From JABACD01 sp047639675 (GTDB lineage Bacteria; Planctomycetota; UBA1135; GCA-002686595), in the NCBI GenBank assembly GCA_047639675.1, contig JBLIOI010000108.1:1-16535 (forward strand): a DNA stretch of 16,535 nt, given 5' to 3'. Under the pieces are notes generated by a model. The model did no database searches. It had not been told where the DNA came from and worked only from the letters and a program-made list of their open reading frames with translations. The position numbers were made by a program, and so were the translations under genes. Shown here piece after piece: positions 6,789-13,744 of this stretch. The stretch's first letter is position 1. The number at the start of each line of letters is the position of its first letter.

Positions 6789-6816
6789 ATTATGCCCCCA
6801 GATTCGCCGAGGTCAA
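6789..6816 (-). promoter_or_regulatory. Sigma-70-like promoter for tRNA-Phe and the DUF971-arfB operon
   Basis: Minus strand: -35 TTGACC at 6816-6811, 16-bp spacer, -10 CATAAT at 6794-6789, each one base off consensus. Transcription would start near 6782, about 43 nt before the tRNA 5' end. It lies in the 95-bp gap just downstream of the ribF stop, giving the tRNA unit its own promoter apart from def-ribF. Confidence 0.65.
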
Positions 6817-6833
6817 TTCGGGAGGCCGAGGAA

Positions 6834-7799
6834 TCATCGAGATACCACCGACTCTTGAGTTTTGAGGAGCGCTCTGGCGGCCGCTGCGTCCTCGGCAATC
6901 TGGATTTTCAGCTGCTCGATTCCATCGAATTTCTTCTCGCCGCGCAGGCAATCGACAAATTCCAATTCGAGTCGTCGGCCGTAGATATCGCCCTCAAAGT
7001 CAAAGATGTGCACTTCTACTATGGGGAGGGCCGCTGGCGTGCCGTCGACCGTCGGGCGGAATCCGATGTTTGTGACGGCTTGCCACGGACCACAATCCTC
7101 CATGAGATCGCCCTCTGGAATCAAATTCGCAAAGCAGGCGTAGACGCCGACCGGCGGGTGCAATTCGTGGTGCAAGTCGAGGTTTGCCGTGCGAAATCCG
7201 AGCTGCCGACCGAGTTGGGCACCGCGCACGACGGCGCCGAGGACGGAAGCGCGACGCCCAAGCATGGCGCGCGCCGACTCTAAATCGCCCAGTTCGACGG
7301 CTTCGCGGATAGCTGTGCTGGAGACGCCACGCTTATTGACTACGACCATCGGTACGACAGTGGTCGGGTAGCCGGCGGCGCGCAGGAACTCTGCGTCGCC
7401 CTCGCGGCCCGCCCCGAACTTGCTGTCAAAACCCAGCATGAAATGGCGTGTATCGAGTTTGCTCACCAAGAAGTCCGAAGCGAAGACCGCCGCAGGGGTG
7501 TTGCGCATCTCCTCGTCGAAAGGCAGGACGATCGTGTGCTCGATACCTGCCCGCTCGAACAGGTTCAGGCGGTGATCGAGGGTCGTTAGAGTGCGTGGGG
7601 CGCGTCCGAGCAGGATTTCTTTCGGGTGGCCGCTGAAGGTCACGACAGTTGCCTCAGCGCCGAGTTCACGTGCTTTCTCCACATTGGCGGCCAGAATCGC
7701 TTGATGGCCGAGGTGGACGCCATCAAAGACGCCCAGGGAGAGAACTGCGCCGTTTTCGGGCGGAGGACCGAGGACCTGCCTATCCGTTGTAATTCTCAT
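6834..7799 (-). CDS. ribF: Bifunctional riboflavin kinase / FAD synthetase RibF
   Basis: A 321-residue enzyme making FMN from riboflavin and FAD from FMN, both using ATP. The N-terminal nucleotidyltransferase half has GVFDGVHLGHQ (23-33, the HxGH nucleotide-binding loop) and VSSTAIRE (159-166). The C-terminal riboflavin kinase half has GRQLGFRTANLDL (197-209), GVYACF (218-223) and TNIGFRPTVDG (243-253), followed by VEVHIFDF. The kinase motif normally reads PTAN; here it is RTAN (residue 203 Arg instead of Pro), a change to note but next to intact Thr and Asn. Length is typical. The start is 15 bp after the def stop, so the two form an operon. Confidence 0.96.
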   Translation of the reverse strand: MRITTDRQVLGPPPENGAVLSLGVFDGVHLGHQAILAANVEKARELGAEATVVTFSGHPKEILLGRAPRTLTTLDHRLNLFERAGIEHTIVLPFDEEMRNTPAAVFASDFLVSKLDTRHFMLGFDSKFGAGREGDAEFLRAAGYPTTVVPMVVVNKRGVSSTAIREAVELGDLESARAMLGRRASVLGAVVRGAQLGRQLGFRTANLDLHHELHPPVGVYACFANLIPEGDLMEDCGPWQAVTNIGFRPTVDGTPAALPIVEVHIFDFEGDIYGRRLELEFVDCLRGEKKFDGIEQLKIQIAEDAAAARALLKTQESVVSR

Positions 7800-7814
7800 T
7801 GGTGGGTTGCCGGA

Positions 7815-8387
7815 CTACTTATTAGCGGCCGCCTCGGCCTTTGCGGCCTCTTTCGCCGCCTTGGCCAGGTCCTCCTTGTAATCCAGAACTAGGTCCTCAA
7901 AGGCTAGCTTGTTGCGCAGTTTGTCCGCGGGAGAAATGCGGTCGATCAGGAGCACACCCTCGAGGTGATCCATCTCATGCTGGATGACGCGTCCTTGAAA
8001 GCCTTCGTATTGGGCCTCGAAACTCTCGCCGTCCACCGTTTGCGCCGAGATCTTGACCCTATCCGGTCGCGTCACTTGGCCGTAGATGCCGGGGAAGGAG
8101 AGGCAGCCCTCTTCGTATTCTGTTCGCGGGCCGGAAAGCTTCAGGATCTTGGGATTGACTAGGGCCAAGTCGTCGCCTTCCTCGCCCGTGTGGTTGAGAA
8201 CCAGAATTCGTTGATTGAGGCCGACTTGCGGGGCAGCGAGGCCCACGCCGGTGCTCTCGCGCATGCGAACGAACATGGCGCTTACGGTCTCCTTCAGATC
8301 ACTATCAAAGGTCTCCATGGCTTGGGCGGGCTTGCGAAGCACCGGGGCCGGGTAGATGGAGATTTGGAAATCGAGAGACTTGGACAT
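7815..8387 (-). CDS. def: Peptide deformylase
   Basis: A metalloenzyme that removes the N-formyl group from new proteins. 190 residues from ATG 8387, chosen because homology begins right after it; the frame extends to 8456 but the extra residues look non-coding. All three family motifs are intact: GVGLAAPQ (47-54), EGCLS (93-97, metal-ligand Cys) and HEMDH (137-141, two metal-ligand His and catalytic Glu). The last 20 residues are a Lys/Ala/Glu-rich helix, longer than in many deformylases. First gene of the def-ribF unit; divergent from the TPR gene at 8554. No good Shine-Dalgarno. Confidence 0.96.
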   Translation of the reverse strand: MSKSLDFQISIYPAPVLRKPAQAMETFDSDLKETVSAMFVRMRESTGVGLAAPQVGLNQRILVLNHTGEEGDDLALVNPKILKLSGPRTEYEEGCLSFPGIYGQVTRPDRVKISAQTVDGESFEAQYEGFQGRVIQHEMDHLEGVLLIDRISPADKLRNKLAFEDLVLDYKEDLAKAAKEAAKAEAAANK

Positions 8388-8553
8388 GTCTGGGCAGGAA
8401 AGTGAGGGAGATCTGTGAGAACCTGGCCCGCAGCATATCGGGCGCATTGACGGCAAAGGGCCTCGCCCCTAAGATTTTCCGCCCGCACTGTCTGTTGGGG
8501 CGTCAGAGATGGCGTTCTCACGGGGGAGGAGCGGACTACCTACTTCATCGCAC

Positions 8554-9885
8554 ATGGACTTTTCCAAGCACATTCAAAAAGCTGAGGAAGCTGCGCGTCG
8601 GCGCAACTACGACTTTGCAGTCGAGTTGTACCAGCAGTTACTCGAGCTAGATCCTGACCAGGGCGAAGCCCGGGGCGGGTTGCGTCGTGCGTTGAAATTG
8701 CGCCATGAGAAGAAGAAGGGTGGGCGATTCTTGCGAGCGATCTCTGGCGCTGGACCCTTGGCGGTGGCGAAGACCATGCGCAAGGCGGGCAAGATTGATG
8801 CCTGCGTGAAGTCGATCGAAGGCTACCTCGCGACCAACCCGCTCGACGTCGACGCGAACTTGTTCTTGGGCGAAGCGCTCGAGACCGGTGAGTACTACAA
8901 GTCGGCCTGCGCCGTCTATGAGTTCATCGCACAGATCGCGCCGCGCAATCCGGAAGGGCTAAAGCGTGCAGGCGCGATGATGTACAAGCTCGGCGATCAT
9001 CCGCGCGCTCTTGAGTTCTACGAACTCGCGCTCGAAGCAGATCCGCGCGATCAAGAAGCGCTCAAGGAACGCAAGAACCTCGCAGCTGAAACGGCCTTGA
9101 CTCAACGCGACGATCCCAGCGTCAGTCACAGTCGCGATCAGATTAAGAACAAGGACGAGGCCCGCTCACTCGAACGAGGCGAGCGAATGCATCGCAGTAC
9201 CGAAGAGTGGCAGGAAGAGTTGAAGGCACTCGAAGAGCGCTACCTCGATTCACCTAGCGATGTCGACTTGATGGTCGCCATGGCAGACGCGCACGAGAAG
9301 TTGCGCGACATCGAGTCGGCCTTCGACTTGATCGATCGCGCTTGCGATTATCGCAAAGACGGCGTCGAACTAATCGCGCGTCGCGATACGCTGCGTTTGA
9401 AGGTGATCAAGAAGCAGATTTCACGAGCAGATGCCTCTGGCGACACGGAGAAGGCGAATAGCCTCGAAGGTGAGTTGCGCAGTTTTCAGCTCGAGTCACT
9501 CAAAGAACAAGTGCGAGTGCGTCCTTCGGACGCCAGCTTGCGCATCAAACTTGGCCAACAGTTGCTGAAAATCGACGAGCTCGATAGCGCTGTGGGCGAG
9601 TTGCAAAAGGCCGTTGACGATCCGCGTCTCGGCCACGAGGCGAACTTCTACCTCGGCGCCGCCTTTCAACGCAAAGGCTTCGCGGACCTCGCCAAAAAGA
9701 ACTATGAGCGCGCCATGGAGGGCTGCTCCGGCTCCGATGAGCGCTCAAAAGAGATCCTTTACAACTTGGGATCAATCGCAGAGGAACAAAGCCAGCCTGA
9801 AGAGGCTTGCTCTTTCTTTGCACGCATTTTCGAAATCGACATCAGCTACAGAGATGTGGCAACCAAAATGGAGCAGTACAAGTAA
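8554..9885 (+). CDS. TPR-repeat protein upstream of rpsT
   Basis: A 443-residue soluble protein made mostly of tetratricopeptide repeats, a scaffold for protein-protein contacts. Repeat-like units lie near residues 5-38, 97-130, 131-164, 230-265 and, toward the C-terminus, three more from about 320 to 430 (for example FYLGAAFQRKGFADLAKKNYERAM). A charged linker near 175-215 separates the two blocks. No signal peptide. I prefer ATG 8554 because the first TPR helix starts directly after it; ATG 8509 in the same frame is possible. Only 3 bp separate its stop from rpsT, so the two are probably co-transcribed. Specific role unknown. Confidence 0.85.
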   Translation: MDFSKHIQKAEEAARRRNYDFAVELYQQLLELDPDQGEARGGLRRALKLRHEKKKGGRFLRAISGAGPLAVAKTMRKAGKIDACVKSIEGYLATNPLDVDANLFLGEALETGEYYKSACAVYEFIAQIAPRNPEGLKRAGAMMYKLGDHPRALEFYELALEADPRDQEALKERKNLAAETALTQRDDPSVSHSRDQIKNKDEARSLERGERMHRSTEEWQEELKALEERYLDSPSDVDLMVAMADAHEKLRDIESAFDLIDRACDYRKDGVELIARRDTLRLKVIKKQISRADASGDTEKANSLEGELRSFQLESLKEQVRVRPSDASLRIKLGQQLLKIDELDSAVGELQKAVDDPRLGHEANFYLGAAFQRKGFADLAKKNYERAMEGCSGSDERSKEILYNLGSIAEEQSQPEEACSFFARIFEIDISYRDVATKMEQYK

Positions 9886-9888
9886 GAC

Positions 9889-10140
9889 ATGCCGAATAAC
9901 AAGCAGCAGAGTAAGCGTCTCAAGACCGACGAAATTAAGCGTCAGCGCAACAAGGCAACGAAGACCGTGATGCGTAGTTCGATCCGTAATGTGGTCGAAG
10001 CTGAGACGAAAGAGGAAGCTCAAACAAAGGCGCCGGAAGCGGTGAAGCGCATCGACAAGGCGGCGCAAAAGAACATCATTCACTCCAACACAGCAGCTCG
10101 CATGAAGAGCCGCTTGGCGCGCACAGTAGCGGCCAAGTAG
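9889..10140 (+). CDS. rpsT: 30S ribosomal protein S20
   Basis: An 83-residue, very basic helical protein that binds 16S rRNA and is needed for small-subunit assembly. It shows the S20 pattern: N-terminal SKRLKTDEIKRQRNKATKT, central MRSSIRNVVEA, and the closing IHSNTAARMKSRLARTVAA, where family members have the conserved KN-A-R-KSRL segment. Length is usual. It follows the TPR gene by 3 bp and is followed by a probable terminator. Confidence 0.96.
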   Translation: MPNNKQQSKRLKTDEIKRQRNKATKTVMRSSIRNVVEAETKEEAQTKAPEAVKRIDKAAQKNIIHSNTAARMKSRLARTVAAK

Positions 10141-10149
10141 GGGCTCTGC

Positions 10150-10208
10150 TCCTGGGGACCTCGCGCAAGGCGGGTCCTCGTGTTGGCCGAACGCCCAGGA
10201 TCTGTTTT
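10150..10208 (+). terminator. Probable terminator after rpsT
   Basis: TCCTGGG at 10150-10156 pairs with CCCAGGA at 10194-10200, with a smaller inner dyad (GACC 10157-10160 / GGTC 10173-10176), followed by TCTGTTTTT. The large loop makes it weaker than the other terminators in this window, but position and T run fit. Confidence 0.55.
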
Positions 10209-10298
10209 TCAGGCTCACTACGTTTGAGTTGAAGCTCTAGCGCAACGAAGGGGACGGACCGAAAGGTCAACGTGCGACTCCCGAACTGGTCAGTGGTC

Positions 10299-10944
10299 AT
10301 GGCATCCCGGCTCATAAAACCTCTCCAGTGTCAGAGGCGCAAACTCATACTCGCCATGTGGTTGGGCCTCTGTGCTCGTCATGGGGCGATTTTTTTGGCC
10401 ATCGCTGGCTCGCTCGCACTGGTGGTGCGGGTCGGATCTGGGGTCGAATCGGCTCGCGTGCTCTGGATTTTTGCTCCTATTGCGATAATTCCTGTTCTCT
10501 CTTGGCGGGGCGTCCGGGACGCCGTGCCGAGTGAAGAGGGGGCTGCCGCCTGGCTCGATTTACGTTCGGGGGCCCAGGGCTATCTCTTGGCCGAGTTCGA
10601 GCAGTATGACGCGCGCTGGAACCGGACTTTCGAGGCGTAATTGGATCGGCTACCGGAGTTGCCGGCCATTCGGTTCGGCTCCTTAGCCAAAATGATGCTG
10701 CCGGCCTTGGCTTTCGCCATGCTGGCAGTTTTTGTGCCGATCATGCGTGCGGAGCCTGGACCAGCCACGAACCACTACGATCGGGCGATCCAGGGACTCG
10801 CCCAGCGTATCGAGAGCTTGAAAGAGAATGTGGACGCCGAGCAGCCCGAGGCAATGCTTGAAGCGCTCGATAGCTTGCGCAAGGAGCTGGGCTTGGAAGG
10901 CCCGGATGCGGCGCAAACTGCCCAGGATATGCTGGAGAAATATG
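10299..10944 (+). pseudogene. 5' remnant of a membrane protein of a DUF58/Bat-type cluster, broken by an in-frame stop
   Basis: The frame from ATG 10299 encodes a basic N-terminus, two adjacent hydrophobic segments, and SEEGAAAWLDLRSGAQGYLLAEFE. It stops at TAA 10638-10640. The same frame then continues without break (LPELPAIRFGSLAKMMLPALAFAMLAVFVPI, a further membrane segment, then a charged helix) until about 10944, where sequence sense moves to another frame. The layout (paired N-terminal membrane helices, an A-WLD motif, a later membrane helix, a long helical part) resembles the large membrane proteins next to DUF58 and BatA genes, such as DUF4175-like ones. That family call is tentative. 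Re-initiation at TTG 10641 is possible but would give a truncated product. Confidence 0.6.
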
Positions 10945-11298
10945 GTGCGTCCGGGCACCCTGCGCATATTGATCAGCGACTTCCTCAGCCCGCACGACTC
11001 GGCCACCCTCGTTCGCTCGCTCGCCGGACGCGCAGGCGGTTTCGCAATCTTCCAGGTGCTCTCCAAGCAGAATGCCCGGCCTGAAGTTGGCAGCGCCTTC
11101 CGCATACAAGACGCGGAGATCGTCCTCGATCCCGCCGCAGTCGATGATCATCTCGTGCGCTTCGGGCGGCTAACACGTTCTCTCGATACCGCATACCGGC
11201 GTGCCGCCACTCGCTTTTATCAGCTCGTGGCGAGCGAAGGCTTGGACTCGATCTGTCGCGAGGAACTCGCCCAGGCAGGTTTCGTACAATCGGGCTGA
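10945..11298 (+). pseudogene. C-terminal remnant of a DUF58 protein
   Basis: From about 10945 a different frame reads GTLRILISDFLSP, then a helix, GGFAIFQVLS, EVGSAFRIQDAE, and a C-terminal helix ending in LAQAGFVQSG with TGA at 11296-11298. This matches the end of DUF58 (VWA-like) proteins, which work with MoxR ATPases: the ILISDFLSP strand and the G-FRI-DAE motif. The N-terminal two-thirds is missing; instead the segment is joined out of frame to the membrane-protein remnant, suggesting a deletion with a junction near 10940-10950. ATG 10942 could start a short peptide of about 118 residues, but without the DUF58 core. Confidence 0.65.
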
Positions 11299-11344
11299 GA
11301 TCGCTATCCTCTGTGTGTCCAAGATCCCTCACCCGACCGTTTCA

Positions 11345-11710
11345 ATGATCGAGTTCCTCCCCCAAAACGACGGCAACCTGGTTGCCATCAACTTCCACGG
11401 CAAGATCACCCACGAGGAGTTTGGAGCGCTCGAGCCGATGATCGAGGCCCAAATCGAGAAGGACGGCGGCGAGATCCGTTTGTTACTCGATCTGATGGAC
11501 TTCGATGGCTACGAAGATCTGCATGCACTTTGGGAGCACTTTGTCATTGTCAAGAACCACCACCAAGCGGTCAAGCGCATCGCGATTCTCGGCCACGCAG
11601 ACTGGGAACGTCGCGTTGCCGAATTAGCCTCACGCTTCTCGATTGCGGATGTGGGCTTCTACGCTGATGGAGATGTGGCTGCCGCCCTTGACTGGCTGGT
11701 GCAGGGCTAA
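11345..11710 (+). CDS. SpoIIAA-like (STAS-related) protein
   Basis: A 121-residue soluble protein of the SpoIIAA-like family (PF11964 type), an alpha/beta fold related to STAS domains. Seen: N-terminal strands ending NLVAINFHGKITHEEF, the buried strand IRLLLDLMDFDGY followed by the helix LHALWEHFVIVKNHHQ, the strand RIAILGHADW with helix WERRVAELAS, and the C-terminal ALDWLVQ. I chose ATG 11345 because the domain begins there; the same frame extends further upstream into the DUF58 remnant. No Shine-Dalgarno is evident. Cellular role is not established for this family. It is intact, but sits between two decayed gene pieces of opposite orientation. Confidence 0.85.
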   Translation: MIEFLPQNDGNLVAINFHGKITHEEFGALEPMIEAQIEKDGGEIRLLLDLMDFDGYEDLHALWEHFVIVKNHHQAVKRIAILGHADWERRVAELASRFSIADVGFYADGDVAAALDWLVQG

Positions 11711-11872
11711 GAGCCGGAAGACGGCGGTACCTAGCCCGCTCAGCGATGTGGTGCTGCGCGCTTCTCATAGAAACAGTGTGCTGACCCTTTGCCGCTGAAA
11801 GTGACGACGGAAGAGATGCAGCGCTATGACAGCGGGAACGCCCAAGAAAGCGAGGAGACCGAGGGGGTTCAA
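11711..11872 (-). pseudogene. N-terminal remnant of a BatA-type membrane protein with in-frame stop
   Basis: The minus strand from 11872 reads NPLGLLAFLGVPAVIALHLF, then basic residues and RVSTLFL, then TGA at 11767-11765, then EARSTTSLSG and more open frame up to the SpoIIAA-like gene end. This is the standard N-terminus of BatA-like (aerotolerance, VWA) proteins: an NP-GLLA-LGVPA membrane helix, an RRR-like patch, then VSTLFLWE. The stop sits exactly where Trp is expected (TGG to TGA). Only about 54 codons survive and no VWA domain follows. The family call is from my recognition of the motif and has not been searched. Confidence 0.6.
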
Positions 11873-11974
11873 AAGCCTGGGTAGGGGGGATTCTCACCTC
11901 TCATGACCAGGGATAGCAGCACAAAGGTAACCATGACCTTCGCACACGAGCCAATGCGCTAGGCTCTCTAGGCA

Positions 11975-12868
11975 ATGCCCGAATATCCGCACATTACCGT
12001 CTATCTCGAGTGCATTTCTGAAAAGGCCGTGGGGGAGGAATTGAAAGCCGTGCGCATTGCGAGCCCCTTCTTGCTGCGGAGTGTGGACCCCAAGCCAATA
12101 GCGTTACACGGGCAGGTTCTGCGTGGGGTGCGTAACGTAGGGAAGCGCGTCGTGCTCGAGTTCAACGACAGCCTTTTTGCGGTCTTCCACCTAATGATCG
12201 CTGGGCGTTTCGCTTGGAGGAAGCCCGAGGCGAAACTCGGAAGTAAGTCGAGCTTGGCGAGCCTCGACTTTGAATCGGGCTGCTTGGTTCTGACGGAAGC
12301 GGGCTCGCTGCGTCGCGCGTCGCTGCATATCGTCCAGGGCGAGAATGCCCTCGCCGAAATGGACTCTGGAGGCATCGATTTATTCAGAGCGACAACGGAG
12401 GAGTTCACGGAAGTGATGACTCGCACGAATCACACCTTGAAGCGCGCGCTCACTGATCCGCGCATACTGAGCGGCATCGGTAACAGCTTCTCGGATGAGA
12501 TTTTGCACGCGGCACGGCTCTCTCCGGTCCAGCTCACAAGCAACTTGGATGACGATGATTGGGAGCGTTTGCACCAGGTTTGCATGCGCGTTCTAACAAT
12601 CTGGACGGCCAAGTATCGCTCCGAAGTTGTGCGCGGCTGGCCTGCGAAGGTGAGCGCCTTTCACCCGGAAATGGCTGCTCACGGCCGATACCATGAACCT
12701 TGCCCCGTTTGCCAGAGTTCGGTGCAGCGCATCTTGTACGCCTCGCGCGAGACGAACTACTGCGCCACTTGCCAAACAGGCGGACGCTTGCTCGCAGATC
12801 GCGCGCTTTCGAAATTGTTGAAGTCGGATTGGCCGCGCACCTTGGAAGAACTCGAAGGCCGCAGCTAA
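11975..12868 (+). CDS. Divergent Fpg/Nei-family DNA glycosylase
   Basis: A 297-residue base-excision-repair glycosylase/AP lyase, first of a tandem pair. Catalytic features are present: after Met removal the N-terminal Pro and Glu (MPEYPHITVYLE), Lys57 in NVGKRVVLEF, Asn170 in ILSGIGNSFSDEIL, and a C-terminal zinc finger with Cys243, 246, 263, 266 (C-x2-C-x16-C-x2-C) and Arg258. It differs from MutM: YPHI in place of LPEV, HLMIAGR in place of HLRMTGR, and no RKFGRF void-filling motif (LTEAGSLRRASLHI instead). It therefore probably has another lesion preference, closer to Nei-like subfamilies; exact substrate unknown. A TAGGCT lies 9 nt before ATG and no Shine-Dalgarno, so it may be leaderless. 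Confidence 0.9.
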   Translation: MPEYPHITVYLECISEKAVGEELKAVRIASPFLLRSVDPKPIALHGQVLRGVRNVGKRVVLEFNDSLFAVFHLMIAGRFAWRKPEAKLGSKSSLASLDFESGCLVLTEAGSLRRASLHIVQGENALAEMDSGGIDLFRATTEEFTEVMTRTNHTLKRALTDPRILSGIGNSFSDEILHAARLSPVQLTSNLDDDDWERLHQVCMRVLTIWTAKYRSEVVRGWPAKVSAFHPEMAAHGRYHEPCPVCQSSVQRILYASRETNYCATCQTGGRLLADRALSKLLKSDWPRTLEELEGRS

Positions 12869-12885
12869 GCTGCCCCGCGAAGCCT

Positions 12886-13725
12886 ATGCCCGAACTGCCC
12901 GAAGTTGAAACCGTCATGCGCCTGATCCGTCCCGGGGTCGAGGGCAAGCTCGTGCGCGGAACAGAAGTGCTTTGGGAACGTACGATTGGCGAGCAGGGTA
13001 CGAGTGATTTCGAGAGCGCTCTGCGCGGCAAGCGAATCGTGCGCGCTTGGCGCCGAGCCAAGTGGATTGTGCTCGACTTGGAGAAGCGCCAAGTACCTGC
13101 GGGTCAGCTCCTCGTGCACCTGCGCATGACGGGGCGTCTGCACATGGTCGATTCGCGCAGCGAACCAGATCCCTACGAACGGGTTCGCCTCAAGCTCGAG
13201 GGCGGCCGAGCGCTGACCTTCATCGACGTGCGAAAATTTGGCCGGTTCCTCTTTGTGGAGGATTCAGAGCCGATTTTCAGCCGGCTAGGGCCCGAGCCGC
13301 TGGAAGGGGAGTTCACTCCAGATTGGTTTTGGGCTGCTCTCCGTGGCCGCAGCCGAGCGCTCAAACCGCTGCTTCTCGATCAGTCCTTTCTCGCGGGGCT
13401 CGGCAATATCTACGTCGACGAGTCCCTGTTTCGAGCCCGATTGCACCCTTTGCGGCAATCCGACAAGCTGCGCCGCCCCCAAGCGGATCTTCTCCACGCA
13501 GAAATTCAGCAGGTTCTCGCCGACGCAATCGAGCGCGAAGGCTCGTCCTTCGACACCTTTTATCGCACCCCCGAGGGTCAGCCGGGAAGCTACCAAAACC
13601 AGTTCCAGGTCTACGGCCGCGATGGCAAACCCTGTCGTGCCTGCGGAGCCACCTTGCGCAAGTTCACCGTCGGCCAACGCGGAACCCACGTTTGTCTACG
13701 CTGTCAGCGCCCCCCGCGCGGCTAG
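12886..13725 (+). CDS. mutM: Formamidopyrimidine-DNA glycosylase MutM/Fpg
   Basis: A 279-residue glycosylase/AP lyase that removes 8-oxoguanine and formamidopyrimidines. It has the full MutM set: MPELPEVET with catalytic Pro2/Glu3, Lys59 in RRAKWIV, the intercalation triad Met81 (HLRMTGRL), Arg116 and Phe118 (DVRKFGRF), Asn174 in LAGLGNIYVDE, and a zinc finger Cys250, 253, 270, 273 with Arg265 in QRGTH. ATG 12886 is chosen because it begins the catalytic N-terminus, which must be Pro after Met removal; the longer frame would destroy activity. It starts 17 bp after the divergent glycosylase and is followed 19 bp later by efpL. Confidence 0.97.
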   Translation: MPELPEVETVMRLIRPGVEGKLVRGTEVLWERTIGEQGTSDFESALRGKRIVRAWRRAKWIVLDLEKRQVPAGQLLVHLRMTGRLHMVDSRSEPDPYERVRLKLEGGRALTFIDVRKFGRFLFVEDSEPIFSRLGPEPLEGEFTPDWFWAALRGRSRALKPLLLDQSFLAGLGNIYVDESLFRARLHPLRQSDKLRRPQADLLHAEIQQVLADAIEREGSSFDTFYRTPEGQPGSYQNQFQVYGRDGKPCRACGATLRKFTVGQRGTHVCLRCQRPPRG

Positions 13726-13726
13726 G

Positions 13727-13735
13727 TGCTATGAT
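13727..13735 (+). promoter_or_regulatory. Extended -10 element just before efpL
   Basis: TGCTATGAT, an extended -10 (TG-N-TATGAT), lies just after the mutM stop and ends 9 nt before the efpL ATG. Transcription from it would begin almost at the start codon, giving a leaderless or very short-leader message. No -35 is recognisable. Confidence 0.35.
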
Positions 13736-13744
13736 TCCAGCGCC

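Noticed and set aside
6741..7283. 180-codon plus-strand frame
   Set aside because: Antisense to ribF, whose motifs are unambiguous; it also covers the tRNA promoter.
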